Shown here: positions 35,275-43,278 of the stretch, in pieces
Position numbering within the stretch: position 1 is the stretch's first letter
Layout: each line of letters starts with the position of its first letter
Source of the DNA: Mariniphaga sp.
Lineage (GTDB): Bacteria > Bacteroidota > Bacteroidia > Bacteroidales > Prolixibacteraceae
Reading direction: 5' to 3'
Assembly: GCA_024636975.1 (NCBI GenBank)
Contig: JAGXGA010000019.1
Span: 186,001 to 250,000 of the forward strand
DNA: 64,000 nucleotides
The notes under the pieces: generated by a model
Seen by the model: the letters and a program-made list of their open reading frames with translations, nothing else
What the model was told of the DNA's origin: nothing
Databases searched by the model: none
Made by a program: the position numbers and the translations under genes

Positions 35275-36651
35275 TTATATAAACAGACTTAAAAGCAATG
35301 CTGCGGCCAGACCTACAATGGCCACCAGGCATTCCATCACAGTCCAGATGGCAAAGGTTTGTTTGATGCTTACGTTGTAATATTCCTTGAACATCCAGAA
35401 CCCGATGTCGTTAAAATGGGAGAACATCAGGCTGCCCGAACCGGTGGCAAGCACCATCAGTTCAGGGCTCACATCGCTTGCTGCCACAATGGGAAGCATT
35501 ATACCGGCGGCAGTCATTGTAGCAACGGTGGCAGAACCAATAGCCAGCCTGATTACGGCCGCAACACTCCAGGCCAGAATCAGCGGGTTGAATTCAATTC
35601 CCGATGCAATTTCCTTGATGTATTCAGCTACGCCACTGTCGGTCAATACCTGCTTAAAAGCTCCGCCTGCAGCAATTATAAGCACGATCATGGCAATGCT
35701 GGCAGCAGCCTTCCCCATGCTTTTCATTAAATCGTCCATTTTCCTGCCCTGTCTGATTCCAAGGAAATACAACCCTGCAAAAACCGACATTAGCAGGGCA
35801 ATGTTGGGGTCGCTTAAAAATTTGAGAACTTCCAAAACATTGACCAAAACAGCAGCAATGGTTGGGTTGTTAACCGAACCGGCAACCAGATCACCATAAT
35901 CGATGTCGGGCCCGAAAATTAAGTCAATGGCAGCCCCTGTAAGCATCAGGATAACGGGAGTAAGTGTTACCAGTACACTTCTCCCCAGGCCCGGAAGCTC
36001 CTCCCGGGTAAATTGCTTTCCTGAATAGAGTTCTTCGGGCGGCTTCACCCTTATTTTGGTAAAGAATTTCGACAGCAATATGCCGGCAATCAGGCAGGCC
36101 GGAATTACCGGCACCAGGCCGTAAAGTAAAACCTGATTGATGTCTGCTTCGTATACGAATGAAACATACGTAGGAGCAGGATGGGGTGGCAGGTAACCAT
36201 GCGCTATGGAAAGGGTTGCCGACAATGGAATACCTAAATACATCAGCGGCAGCTTTGTCGTATTCGAAAGTGTATAAATCAAAGGGATCAATACCAAAAA
36301 ACTGGCATTGTACATCATGGGCAGACCAACCAAAAAGCCTACTATCAGGATGGTGTACTGAATATTTTTTATACCGAACCGCTCAGTCAGCTTGTTGGTG
36401 AGGGTATGTGCCGCCCCGCTGTCTTCAATCAGCTTGCCCAGCATGGCTCCAAAAACCAGAATTAAAATAATGCTTCCCATGGTATCGCCTATGCCTTTTA
36501 GCACCGAAGCCAGGATTTCGAGCATCCCCATTGAATTGAGCAACCCGACTATGAAAGAAGTAATGAGCAGGGCAAAAAAAGCATCAAACCGGAACTTCAA
36601 CATCAGCACCAGGAGGATCAGGATTCCAACACCAACAAATAGTAAGGGCAT
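35275..36651 (-). CDS. GntP-family proton symporter (gluconate-type permease)
   Basis: A 458-residue inner-membrane permease with about 12 hydrophobic segments. Family-typical parts are GSIILILVFGAMLGKLIEDSG, FLVGLPMMYNASFLVLIPLI, HGYLPPHPAPT (the signature loop), RLAIGSATVATMTAAGIMLP and GSLMFSHFNDIGFWMFKEYY. GntP members import gluconate, fructuronate or related hydroxy-acids with protons. It is first in the operon with the binding lipoprotein (23-base gap) and amidohydrolase. A LacI-type palindrome and a -7 box precede it, so it is probably co-regulated with the GH30-like operon. Confidence 0.9.
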   Translation of the reverse strand: MPLLFVGVGILILLVLMLKFRFDAFFALLITSFIVGLLNSMGMLEILASVLKGIGDTMGSIILILVFGAMLGKLIEDSGAAHTLTNKLTERFGIKNIQYTILIVGFLVGLPMMYNASFLVLIPLIYTLSNTTKLPLMYLGIPLSATLSIAHGYLPPHPAPTYVSFVYEADINQVLLYGLVPVIPACLIAGILLSKFFTKIRVKPPEELYSGKQFTREELPGLGRSVLVTLTPVILMLTGAAIDLIFGPDIDYGDLVAGSVNNPTIAAVLVNVLEVLKFLSDPNIALLMSVFAGLYFLGIRQGRKMDDLMKSMGKAAASIAMIVLIIAAGGAFKQVLTDSGVAEYIKEIASGIEFNPLILAWSVAAVIRLAIGSATVATMTAAGIMLPIVAASDVSPELMVLATGSGSLMFSHFNDIGFWMFKEYYNVSIKQTFAIWTVMECLVAIVGLAAALLLSLFI

Positions 36652-36680
36652 AAGTAAATCAGTTACTTTAGGATTATACC

Positions 36681-36688
36681 CAAAAGTA
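36681..36688 (-). promoter_or_regulatory. -7 promoter box TACTTTTG of the GntP operon
   Basis: Minus strand TACTTTTG is an exact TAnnTTTG match, 30 bases before the start codon. Its left edge lies 62 bases from the left edge of the palindrome at 36743. A possible weak -33 (ACTTG) is 20 bases upstream. Confidence 0.6.
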
Positions 36689-36742
36689 ATCAGCCTGAAT
36701 TAGCAGTGCAAGTGAATACCTATGAAATCCAAAAAGTTTTAG

Positions 36743-36756
36743 CGGGAACGATGCCG
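36743..36756. promoter_or_regulatory. LacI-type operator 3 (imperfect)
   Basis: CGGGAACGATGCCG keeps the left half-site and the final CCG of the palindrome seen at 24576 and 31981. Like them it is followed by an A run, and it shares the preceding TTAG with the site at 24576. It is 92 bases upstream of the GntP permease start. Confidence 0.65.
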
Positions 36757-36767
36757 GAAAAAAACCC

Positions 36768-38111
36768 TTACATCAATCCCTTAAGCATCCCATAGTAATA
36801 CATAGGTTTCAGTCCGTGTGACTTCAATATCCACCACATGCCCCGTTCAATTCCGGGATCAATAAACGGGATGGTAGGCATCAGTTTTTTTTCATAGCCA
36901 AATTCACACATCAGCACTTTCCCGTATTCGGTAACGATGGGGCACGCAGAATAACCATCGTATTTCAGTTTCGGCTCTTTACCTTCCATTATTGAAACCA
37001 GATTGGCAGCGGCAACAGGTGCCTGCATCCGGATGGCTGCACCTGTTTTGCTGGTGCCCAGCCCGGCCACATCGCCCAGAACGATTATGTTATTATACTT
37101 TGTCTGCACCAGCATTTCATTGTCGACCTCCACCCAGCCTCCATGCCGCAAGCTGCCTTCAGTAATCGCCAGCGGAGAGTTTTTCACAAAACCAGGCGCA
37201 CCCATCGGTGGCGTAAAATGGAGCAAGTCAAAGTCAACTGTATCCAATTCGGTTGAAGAATCAACAGATAGCCTTTCCTGTGTTGGCTCAGTAAGTATTT
37301 GAAAAGTTGCTTTTTTTGCAGATGCATCAACCGAAACCAGCCGGCGCTTATAGTGAATCGAAATATCCCGCTCATCATAAAGCGTCTGCAGCCTGTCACC
37401 AAAGATTTGTGGTGTCATTAAGTTGGTTGAATTGCAGTAATAGTCAAGCTGATACCCATTCCTGCTATCGTGCTTTTTGAGGTAATCCTCGGTAAGCAGC
37501 GTAATTTTCTTCGGCGCTCCCCCACACTTCAACTTGGTATAAGTGTCGGTAAAAACCAGCCGTCCTTCTTTCATGCCCGGCAACTTTTCAAGAGCTTTAT
37601 GGTATTCATAAGAACCAATAAAATCATAAATCGAATGAACATTGCTCTTTCCCAGGCTTTCTTTCGATATTCCATCAATCTGATTAAAATCTGTTTCACA
37701 ACCCGGCACCAGCACCAGGAAATCGTAAGCAATCTTTCCATTTTGACTGGTAACTACAGCATTGGTTTCAGGTTCCAACTCCTGTACCTTATCCTTCACC
37801 CACTTAACATTCCCTGGAATCAGCTTTCTTTCCGGCATAACAATCTCTTCCGGACGGAAAGTGCCTGATGCTATAAAGGTGTACCCGGGCTGGTAATGGT
37901 GTATTTCATTGGGTTCAATTATAGTTATGTCATCATTCCTCAACATGTCGGAAAGATAGGAGGCCATGGTAATGCCGGCTGCACCCCCTCCGACAATTAC
38001 AATTTTTGCCTTCACCTTACTTTCTGAAAAATAATCCCATGCGCGCTCTGTCACTACAAATCCGCCGAGGCCCAATGCTCCGGCTGTAATGAACTTTCTT
38101 CTGCTAATCAT
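36768..38111 (-). CDS. FAD-dependent oxidoreductase, sulfide:quinone oxidoreductase-like
   Basis: A 447-residue flavoprotein. An N-terminal SRRKFITAGALGLGGFVV resembles a Tat signal or membrane anchor. The first dinucleotide motif is AKIVIVGGGAAGITMASYLS (35-54), with a second FAD contact at NNIIVLGDVAGLGTSKTGAA. LKCGGAPKKITLL has the Cys that aligns with a catalytic Cys of SQR, and SACPIVTEYGKVLMCEFGYE near the C-terminus holds more Cys. A role in sulfide oxidation to quinone is plausible but unproven; related NADH dehydrogenase-like proteins cannot be excluded. It stands alone upstream of the GntP operon. Confidence 0.8.
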   Translation of the reverse strand: MISRRKFITAGALGLGGFVVTERAWDYFSESKVKAKIVIVGGGAAGITMASYLSDMLRNDDITIIEPNEIHHYQPGYTFIASGTFRPEEIVMPERKLIPGNVKWVKDKVQELEPETNAVVTSQNGKIAYDFLVLVPGCETDFNQIDGISKESLGKSNVHSIYDFIGSYEYHKALEKLPGMKEGRLVFTDTYTKLKCGGAPKKITLLTEDYLKKHDSRNGYQLDYYCNSTNLMTPQIFGDRLQTLYDERDISIHYKRRLVSVDASAKKATFQILTEPTQERLSVDSSTELDTVDFDLLHFTPPMGAPGFVKNSPLAITEGSLRHGGWVEVDNEMLVQTKYNNIIVLGDVAGLGTSKTGAAIRMQAPVAAANLVSIMEGKEPKLKYDGYSACPIVTEYGKVLMCEFGYEKKLMPTIPFIDPGIERGMWWILKSHGLKPMYYYGMLKGLM

Positions 38112-38314
38112 CTTCTATTATGGTTTATAAAGTTGGTATGCCGGTTCTGGTTTGTGTTCAATCACGACAAGTTTAAAACAATTGTGCGGGGATAGTTATG
38201 ACTTTTCTCCTCACATAAATTACTTTTACAAAAATTTAACGCAACAAATAATTAATAAGTATTTCATCTTACAAAAAATTGCATAATAAAAGTGTTGACT
38301 ATATGCTTTAAAAA

Positions 38315-39085
38315 ATGAATAAAGTTATTGGAATTATGGGCGCCATGCCCGAAGAAATTGACGGCGTTACAGCCCTGCTCACAGAATGCAAAGAAATTAC
38401 TTCTGGCAGAAGGACATACTATATAGGTAAATACAAAGATATTGACACCGTGGTCGTGTTCTCCAGGTGGGGTAAAGTAGCGGCTGCCACCACCGTTTCC
38501 ACCTTAATCCATGAATTCAATATAACTGAATTGCTGTTTACAGGTGTTGCCGGGGCCATTCATCCCGATTTAAAGATAGGCGACATCGTAGTGGCAAAGC
38601 GGTTGATTCACCATGACCTGGATGTCCGCCCCATCATTAAGCAGTACGAAATACCGTTGCTCGACCGTACCTATCTTGAAACTGCAGATGACCGGCTCAA
38701 ATCAGCTGAAAAAGCAATCAACACCCTGCTTGAGAACAAAAACCTGCATGCAGCAATAGGCGATGAGGAGCTGGATAGGTTTAATATCATTCATCCAAAA
38801 CTATTCATAGGCGATGTTGCCAGCGGCGACCAGTTCTTCTACAAAAGTAGTCAGAAACATGCGCTTCACACGCAATTACCCGATGTGCTTTGTGTGGAAA
38901 TGGAAGGCGCTGCCGTTGCCCAGGTGTGTTTCGAGCACGATATTCCATTCACCGTTATCCGTACCATCTCCGACGATGCCGATGAAAGTTCGCCCGTCAG
39001 CTTTGCTCAGTTCATTGAGCAGGTGGCAAGCAAATATTCAGTTGAAATTGTAAAAAACATTTATCGGCAAATCACCAGCCTTTAA
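38315..39085 (+). CDS. 5-methylthioadenosine/S-adenosylhomocysteine nucleosidase
   Basis: A 256-residue cytoplasmic nucleosidase. N-terminal GIMGAMPEEIDGV places the catalytic Glu, GVAGAIHPDLKIGDIVVAKR and GDVASGDQFFYKS follow, and VEMEGAAVAQVCFEHDIPF with IRTISDDADESSP near the C-terminus carries the ribose and catalytic Asp residues. It hydrolyses MTA and SAH to adenine and a thioribose, recycling methionine and quorum or methylation by-products. Somewhat longer than the E. coli enzyme (about 232) by an internal insertion (LLENKNLHAAIGDEELDRF). Monocistronic. Confidence 0.9.
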   Translation: MNKVIGIMGAMPEEIDGVTALLTECKEITSGRRTYYIGKYKDIDTVVVFSRWGKVAAATTVSTLIHEFNITELLFTGVAGAIHPDLKIGDIVVAKRLIHHDLDVRPIIKQYEIPLLDRTYLETADDRLKSAEKAINTLLENKNLHAAIGDEELDRFNIIHPKLFIGDVASGDQFFYKSSQKHALHTQLPDVLCVEMEGAAVAQVCFEHDIPFTVIRTISDDADESSPVSFAQFIEQVASKYSVEIVKNIYRQITSL

Positions 39086-39192
39086 TTTCCCTTTTTTTCA
39101 ACACTCCCCCTCATCTTGTCAGGTACTAAAGCTCTACCTGCGCGGCTTCAAACTGCAATCAACGAGCTATTTTACTCGAACTTCATTCGGCT

Positions 39193-39274
39193 TTAATTCG
39201 TAGTTAATTCGAGGTTAATTCGTAAAATATCGAATTTACCCCGAGTTTACCCCGAATTTACTCCGAGTTTAATA
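39193..39274. repeat. Opposed 11-bp-period arrays
   Basis: TTAATTCG occurs at 39193, 39204 and 39215 (period 11). After a short spacer, CGAATTTACCC-like units follow at 39231, 39242, 39253 and 39264, also period 11 and roughly the inverse complement of the first array. The helical period and inversion suggest structured DNA. Confidence 0.7.
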
Positions 39275-39470
39275 CCAATAAAATAAGGACCAGATTGGTT
39301 AGTGGTAGCTGTTTGAACAACTCTTTTTAAAAAATGCACAAGATGAACAAACGCAGAATGGAATGTAAAAAATTGTTTTTTTTAAATGATTAATAGGAAT
39401 GCCAGGAAGGTCAATGCCAGGTATAAAAAAATCCAGCCCGGTGAATTAATATTCCGGCATTATTTTATTT

Positions 39471-39560
39471 AACCTGCCCCTTCAGGGCGAGGGGAGTGTA
39501 CCTTGAACCGCTTTCCCGGGGCGCTGCCACCGGGCTGAATTAATCTGGGCTTTCAGCCCG
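39471..39560. repeat. REP-like element copy 1
   Basis: AACCTGCCCCTTCAGGGCG then GCTGCCACCGGGCTGAATTA to TTTCAGCCCG; palindromic arms (CAGCCCG / CGGGCTG) and a second copy at 39791 mark it as a repeated intergenic palindromic element of about 90 bases. Confidence 0.7.
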
Positions 39561-39790
39561 TTAAGAATGGTTCATCGTATTTCAGGACAAAACCGTCAGG
39601 AAAAACCGGAAATTCATTTTTCCTGTCCTGATACTTAAATCAAAAAACCGTGATAATTTTTATTCAATTTTGGTAGACATAAGACAAACAGACACAAGTA
39701 TCAAGACATGGGAATCGTTATCCGGGTCCTGATATATGTATACAAATTATTTGACACAAGACAAATACAATAATTTATTGTATCAAATTG

Positions 39791-39879
39791 ACCTGCCCTT
39801 ACAGGGCGCCAGGGAAGGGGTGGTAAATGGTAACCCGAGGCGTTGCCATCGGGCTGAATTAACCTGGGCCTTCAGCCCG
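39791..39879. repeat. REP-like element copy 2
   Basis: Second copy of the 90-base element: ACCTGCCCTTACAGGGCG then GTTGCCATCGGGCTGAATTA to CTTCAGCCCG, diverged mainly in its centre from copy 1. Confidence 0.7.
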
Positions 39880-39971
39880 AATTCTAAAGATTCTTATTTT
39901 ATTAAAAGCATTATTAAAAATATAGAGAATCTTGTGTATAATAGTATTGATACTTGATACAAATGCGCAGT

Positions 39972-41858
39972 TTACCGTTCAAGATCAATCTCAACACCGC
40001 AGTTGATTTGAGTCTGGTCGAGGGCCATGCCTATGAACATGGGATAGCTCCAGGTAAGGTACCTGCCCCATACGTCCCCTGAATATTTGGGCATGATTTC
40101 TTCCTGAATTGCAGTCAATAGCGGCCGGGCCTTTTCCTCCAGCAGCCGCGTGCTGATGGCAGCCTGCAGGACTACCGGTTCGGAGTCGAGTTTTAGTTTT
40201 TCCTCCAGAACACGGTAAGCCTCCTCATCGCCGAATCGTTTGATCCGGATTTCGGCTGCCTTCCCGGCAACGCTCCAGGCCTCATCGCTTAGCAGTTTTT
40301 TGAGTTGGGCATCAACGCCTGACACATCACCTTCAAAGGCATCGACGGCAACCAGGGCCCAAAACTTTACGATGCTGTTTTCATCTTCCAGGGCAGGGAT
40401 CAGTTCCCGGGGGTCGGATACTTTACCTACCTTCTGAGCCGCTTCAGTAAAGCGGGCATAATCGCCGGAAGAAAACTGCCTGACGGCTTCGTAAACGCTT
40501 GTATTCTGATTTGCAGCCATTGTCATGTATTCCCCTTCTTCAATAAGGCCGGTGTCGTAATGACCGATCATCCACTGGTCAAGTTTGCTGCGAAGGTTAT
40601 CGACAAGCCCGGCATATTCGCTGTTACCAATCAAATTGTTTTGTTCCCACCGGTCGTTTTTAAGGTCGAACAGCTGCTCGACGGGTTTCCGATTAAACCA
40701 ATCGAGGGTTGGTTTCGGCAATTTGCCTTCTTCCCGGAGACCATTAATTTCTTCATAGCTGCCCCCCTTATTAAAAATTACAGCATCCTGCCAAAAGGGA
40801 AGCTGGGGCATAAAATGGCGCACATAAAGGTACCTGCCGTCGAATACCGAACGGGACATTTCATAACAGTCGTCGGCGCGGTCGCGATACCCGTAAATAA
40901 ATTCATTCGGGTTTACATCACCACCCAGGAAATTTCTCCCCTGCATCATCTCCGGCACCTCTGCCCCTGCCAGTGAAATAACGGTTGGTGCAAAGTCGAC
41001 AAAGCCCACCATCTGGTCAACAACAGGTGCAGTAAGATTGGGAACCAGGTGTTTGTATTTTTCAGGGACATAAAGCACAAAAGGCACCTGCAGCCCGGCG
41101 TTATTAATCCAGCGCTTGTGCCCCGGCAGGCCGTGCCCGTGGTCGGAAAAAACAAACACAATGGTGTTTTCGCTGAGGCCATCATCTTCCAGCTGTTGCA
41201 GCAACTCTCCCACTCCATTGTCGAACACCGTAAGCAGATCGTACATGTGCGCCCATATCTCTCTCATTTTTGGGCTGTCGGGGATATAGGGCGGCAGCTG
41301 GGCCTCCGCCGGATCGTGGTGCCGGTCGAGCTGATCGGTATCGGAACTGCGCAGGGCATTGGTAGGGCCTTCATGGGTAATCATGAAATTAATGACACTG
41401 AAAAACGGCTTTCCTTCAGGGCGGTTTCGCCAGTGTGCCTCATTGCTAAGCTCGTCCCAGCGTCCGGCCGGATCGAAATTATAATCGGTTTTTACATTGT
41501 TGGTGGTATAGTATCCTGCCTCCCGAAGCAACTCCGGCAGAATTTTCAGGTTCTGTGGAACAGGTATTTCAGAACGTAAATGCTGCGTTCCCAACGAAGT
41601 GGCATACATGCCGGTAATAAGGGTTGAACGAGCCGGGGCACAGATGGGCGCATTGGAAAAAGCCTGCGTGAAACGGTGTCCCTTTTCCACGAGCTTGTCG
41701 ATGTTGGGGGTATTGGAATATTCATCCCCGTAACATCCGTAAATTGGGCTCAGGTCTTCGTGGGTTATCCAAAGAATATTTGGAGGGTCGGGTTCATTTT
41801 GGCTATTCCCGCTGGTTGCCATACCCAAAGCAAGGGGAATAAATAGGAAATTCTTCAT
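39972..41858 (-). CDS. Secreted sulfatase (S1 family) with C-terminal HEAT-like repeats
   Basis: A 628-residue sulfatase exported by a signal peptide (about 1-18). The N-terminal catalytic domain opens PNILWITHEDLSPIYGCYGD with metal Asp residues. The maturation motif C73-A-P-A-R77 (CxPxR) means Cys73 is to be converted to formylglycine by an FGE-type enzyme, not encoded here. Later metal residues are in VFVFSDHGHGLPGHKRW. Residues about 470-590 look like HEAT-type helical repeats (PALEDENSIVKFWALVAVDA, SDEAWSVAGKAAEIRIKRFG), an accessory part seen in some S1 proteins. It should cleave sulfate esters from a glycan; its subfamily is undetermined. Confidence 0.9.
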   Translation of the reverse strand: MKNFLFIPLALGMATSGNSQNEPDPPNILWITHEDLSPIYGCYGDEYSNTPNIDKLVEKGHRFTQAFSNAPICAPARSTLITGMYATSLGTQHLRSEIPVPQNLKILPELLREAGYYTTNNVKTDYNFDPAGRWDELSNEAHWRNRPEGKPFFSVINFMITHEGPTNALRSSDTDQLDRHHDPAEAQLPPYIPDSPKMREIWAHMYDLLTVFDNGVGELLQQLEDDGLSENTIVFVFSDHGHGLPGHKRWINNAGLQVPFVLYVPEKYKHLVPNLTAPVVDQMVGFVDFAPTVISLAGAEVPEMMQGRNFLGGDVNPNEFIYGYRDRADDCYEMSRSVFDGRYLYVRHFMPQLPFWQDAVIFNKGGSYEEINGLREEGKLPKPTLDWFNRKPVEQLFDLKNDRWEQNNLIGNSEYAGLVDNLRSKLDQWMIGHYDTGLIEEGEYMTMAANQNTSVYEAVRQFSSGDYARFTEAAQKVGKVSDPRELIPALEDENSIVKFWALVAVDAFEGDVSGVDAQLKKLLSDEAWSVAGKAAEIRIKRFGDEEAYRVLEEKLKLDSEPVVLQAAISTRLLEEKARPLLTAIQEEIMPKYSGDVWGRYLTWSYPMFIGMALDQTQINCGVEIDLER

Positions 41859-42049
41859 ACGTAAACAATTAATAAGTATAACAAGGGCAGCATGCTAAAA
41901 AACAGATAAGTAGTTAAAATTTCATCTTCGTACTTGAAGTACATGAATTTGAGTTTATTTGTTGATGTCAGTTTCATTAAGGAGGAAAAACCACCCGTAA
42001 AAAACGCCCTTTTGCCTTTAGCTGTGCTGCATTTCAATTCTATAACCAT

Positions 42050-42281
42050 GTTCCTTTAGTTCTTGTGGATTTCACGCATTGGCCACCACGAGATTTAATG
42101 CAACGTCCTCTGCATCAAAAAAAAGATTTAAAATTGTTGTGCCCACCGCATGACCCTTTTTCCCGTTTCGCCCAAAGCACGACTGTCCAGGGAGACGGAG
42201 TTGTTGACCTGGGATTATCTGCACAGTAATGGTTTTATTCACCAGCTGAACTTAAAGTCAGCAGGTGAAGGTTTGAACTAA
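42050..42281. repeat. Gap with a 12-bp hairpin
   Basis: The gap after the QueC-like gene holds TTCACCAGCTGA (42238-42249) and TCAGCAGGTGAA (42258-42269), inverted arms with one mismatch around an 8-base loop. It may end transcription of the minus-strand QueC-like gene (stop at 42282), though no U run follows. The rest shows nothing I can name. Confidence 0.4.
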
Positions 42282-43130
42282 TTACAGAGCAAGTTTCAGT
42301 CGAAGTTTCATGTAGAACCTGAACCACTGCGTATGTCCATATTTCATTTTATTATTAAACCTTTTAATTGCAGTTGGGGAAAACCGGAAAGAAAGGCCTT
42401 CAAACATGGTTCCCATACAAGGATTACATATTCCGCAAGGTTCATTGTTTATGGGGGAATGGCAAAACCAGGTGCCTGCCATCACCTTCCCGTACCCCCA
42501 TTGTTTGTAAAGATCAATCATCTCCAGTTTGGTAGTTTCAAACAGCAGATGCGGGAAACGGAAATGTCCGAATACTTTCACCAAATCGGGATTCGAATTT
42601 TCTTTGTCAATAATGTAGTAACTCAAAATTCCTTCATCGATTTTTAAAAGTGAACCCTCTTTTTGCAAACAGTGCGATAATTTACAGGTTTCACTCTTTT
42701 CTTTACCCACTTCTATTCCCGGAACAATCCGTGAAAAACGGCTCAGCTATTCATATTGACTGCCTATGGAATGCCTTTCAAACAATCGCCGGTAGGCATC
42801 ATACACTTGCTTATCTTCTTCCAGGTCTGAAACTTTATATTTCTTCAAGGGCAGTATATTTCCTTTTGTCGCTGGATGTTTCTCAATTTCTTTTTGGATA
42901 TAGGAAATTGCTTTCAACTCATGCTTTTCGGAATTTCGTTTATCAATAATGTAATAAGGCTGAATGTCTGCATCCATCATTGATAACTGGACTATTCGGA
43001 ATGTAGAATCCAGGCCGCCTGTCCAAAGAATATTTACTTTTGTTCTTTGTTGTGTCTGCGTTTCGGGAATTTTCCCAACAGTACTGCCTGCTGGAGCTTC
43101 GGTTTTCAGGTTAATAGTTTCGTCCATCAC
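42282..43130 (-). pseudogene. QueC-like gene interrupted by one in-frame TAG
   Basis: The minus-strand frame is continuous for 283 codons except for TAG at 42747-42749. The first part has the PP-loop ATPase motif ILWTGGLDSTF (34-44). The second has GTWFCHSPINNEPCGICNPC, the Cys cluster of QueC-type 7-cyano-7-deazaguanine synthases, which use ATP and ammonia to make preQ0. The codons round the stop read QYE-TAG-LSRF, where a Trp (TGG) is common, so a single G-to-A change explains it. The pieces could be made separately, reinitiating at the ATG of 42710, but loss of function is likelier. Family identity is by motif only. Confidence 0.65.
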
Positions 43131-43174
43131 ATGTTAAGGATTAGAAAAAGTTAAGGTAAATCCCTGCTAAATTA

Positions 43175-43201
43175 AAAAAAAAATTAGGTTTTCCTAATTT
43201 C
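43175..43201 (-). terminator. AT-rich terminator after the GH2 gene
   Basis: AAATTAGG (43182-43189) and CCTAATTT (43194-43201) form an 8-bp stem with a TTTT loop, next to a run of A residues that is a U run on the minus strand. It lies about 78 bases beyond the GH2 stop codon. Confidence 0.6.
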
Positions 43202-43278
43202 TGCTGCCTCAAAATACAGTAAGGGAAGCAGGATAAGCATGCCGGACATAAGACCGGAATGAAGGATAGTTTTTCTCT

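Larger units (their letters stand above)
39086..39971. other. Repeat-rich intergenic region
   Basis: About 890 bases with no credible gene. It contains an 11-bp-period array pair (39193-39274) and two REP-like elements (39471-39560, 39791-39879), listed separately. Between them are AT-rich stretches with repeated GTATCAAG and its inverse CTTGATAC, probably debris of mobile sequence. The open frame at 39736-39957 lies mainly in a REP-like copy and is not treated as a gene. Confidence 0.65.

Noticed and set aside
39736-39957. 73-codon plus-strand frame
   Set aside because: It is read through a REP-like element copy.
41855-42049. Short minus-strand frame overlapping the sulfatase start
   Set aside because: No signal or family likeness and a 4-base overlap only; composition looks random.
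42282-43130. Stop-codon reassignment or pyrrolysine-like readthrough of TAG
   Set aside because: RF1 is present and several intact genes in the window end in TAG (for example the GH29 and LacI-family genes), so TAG is a normal stop.
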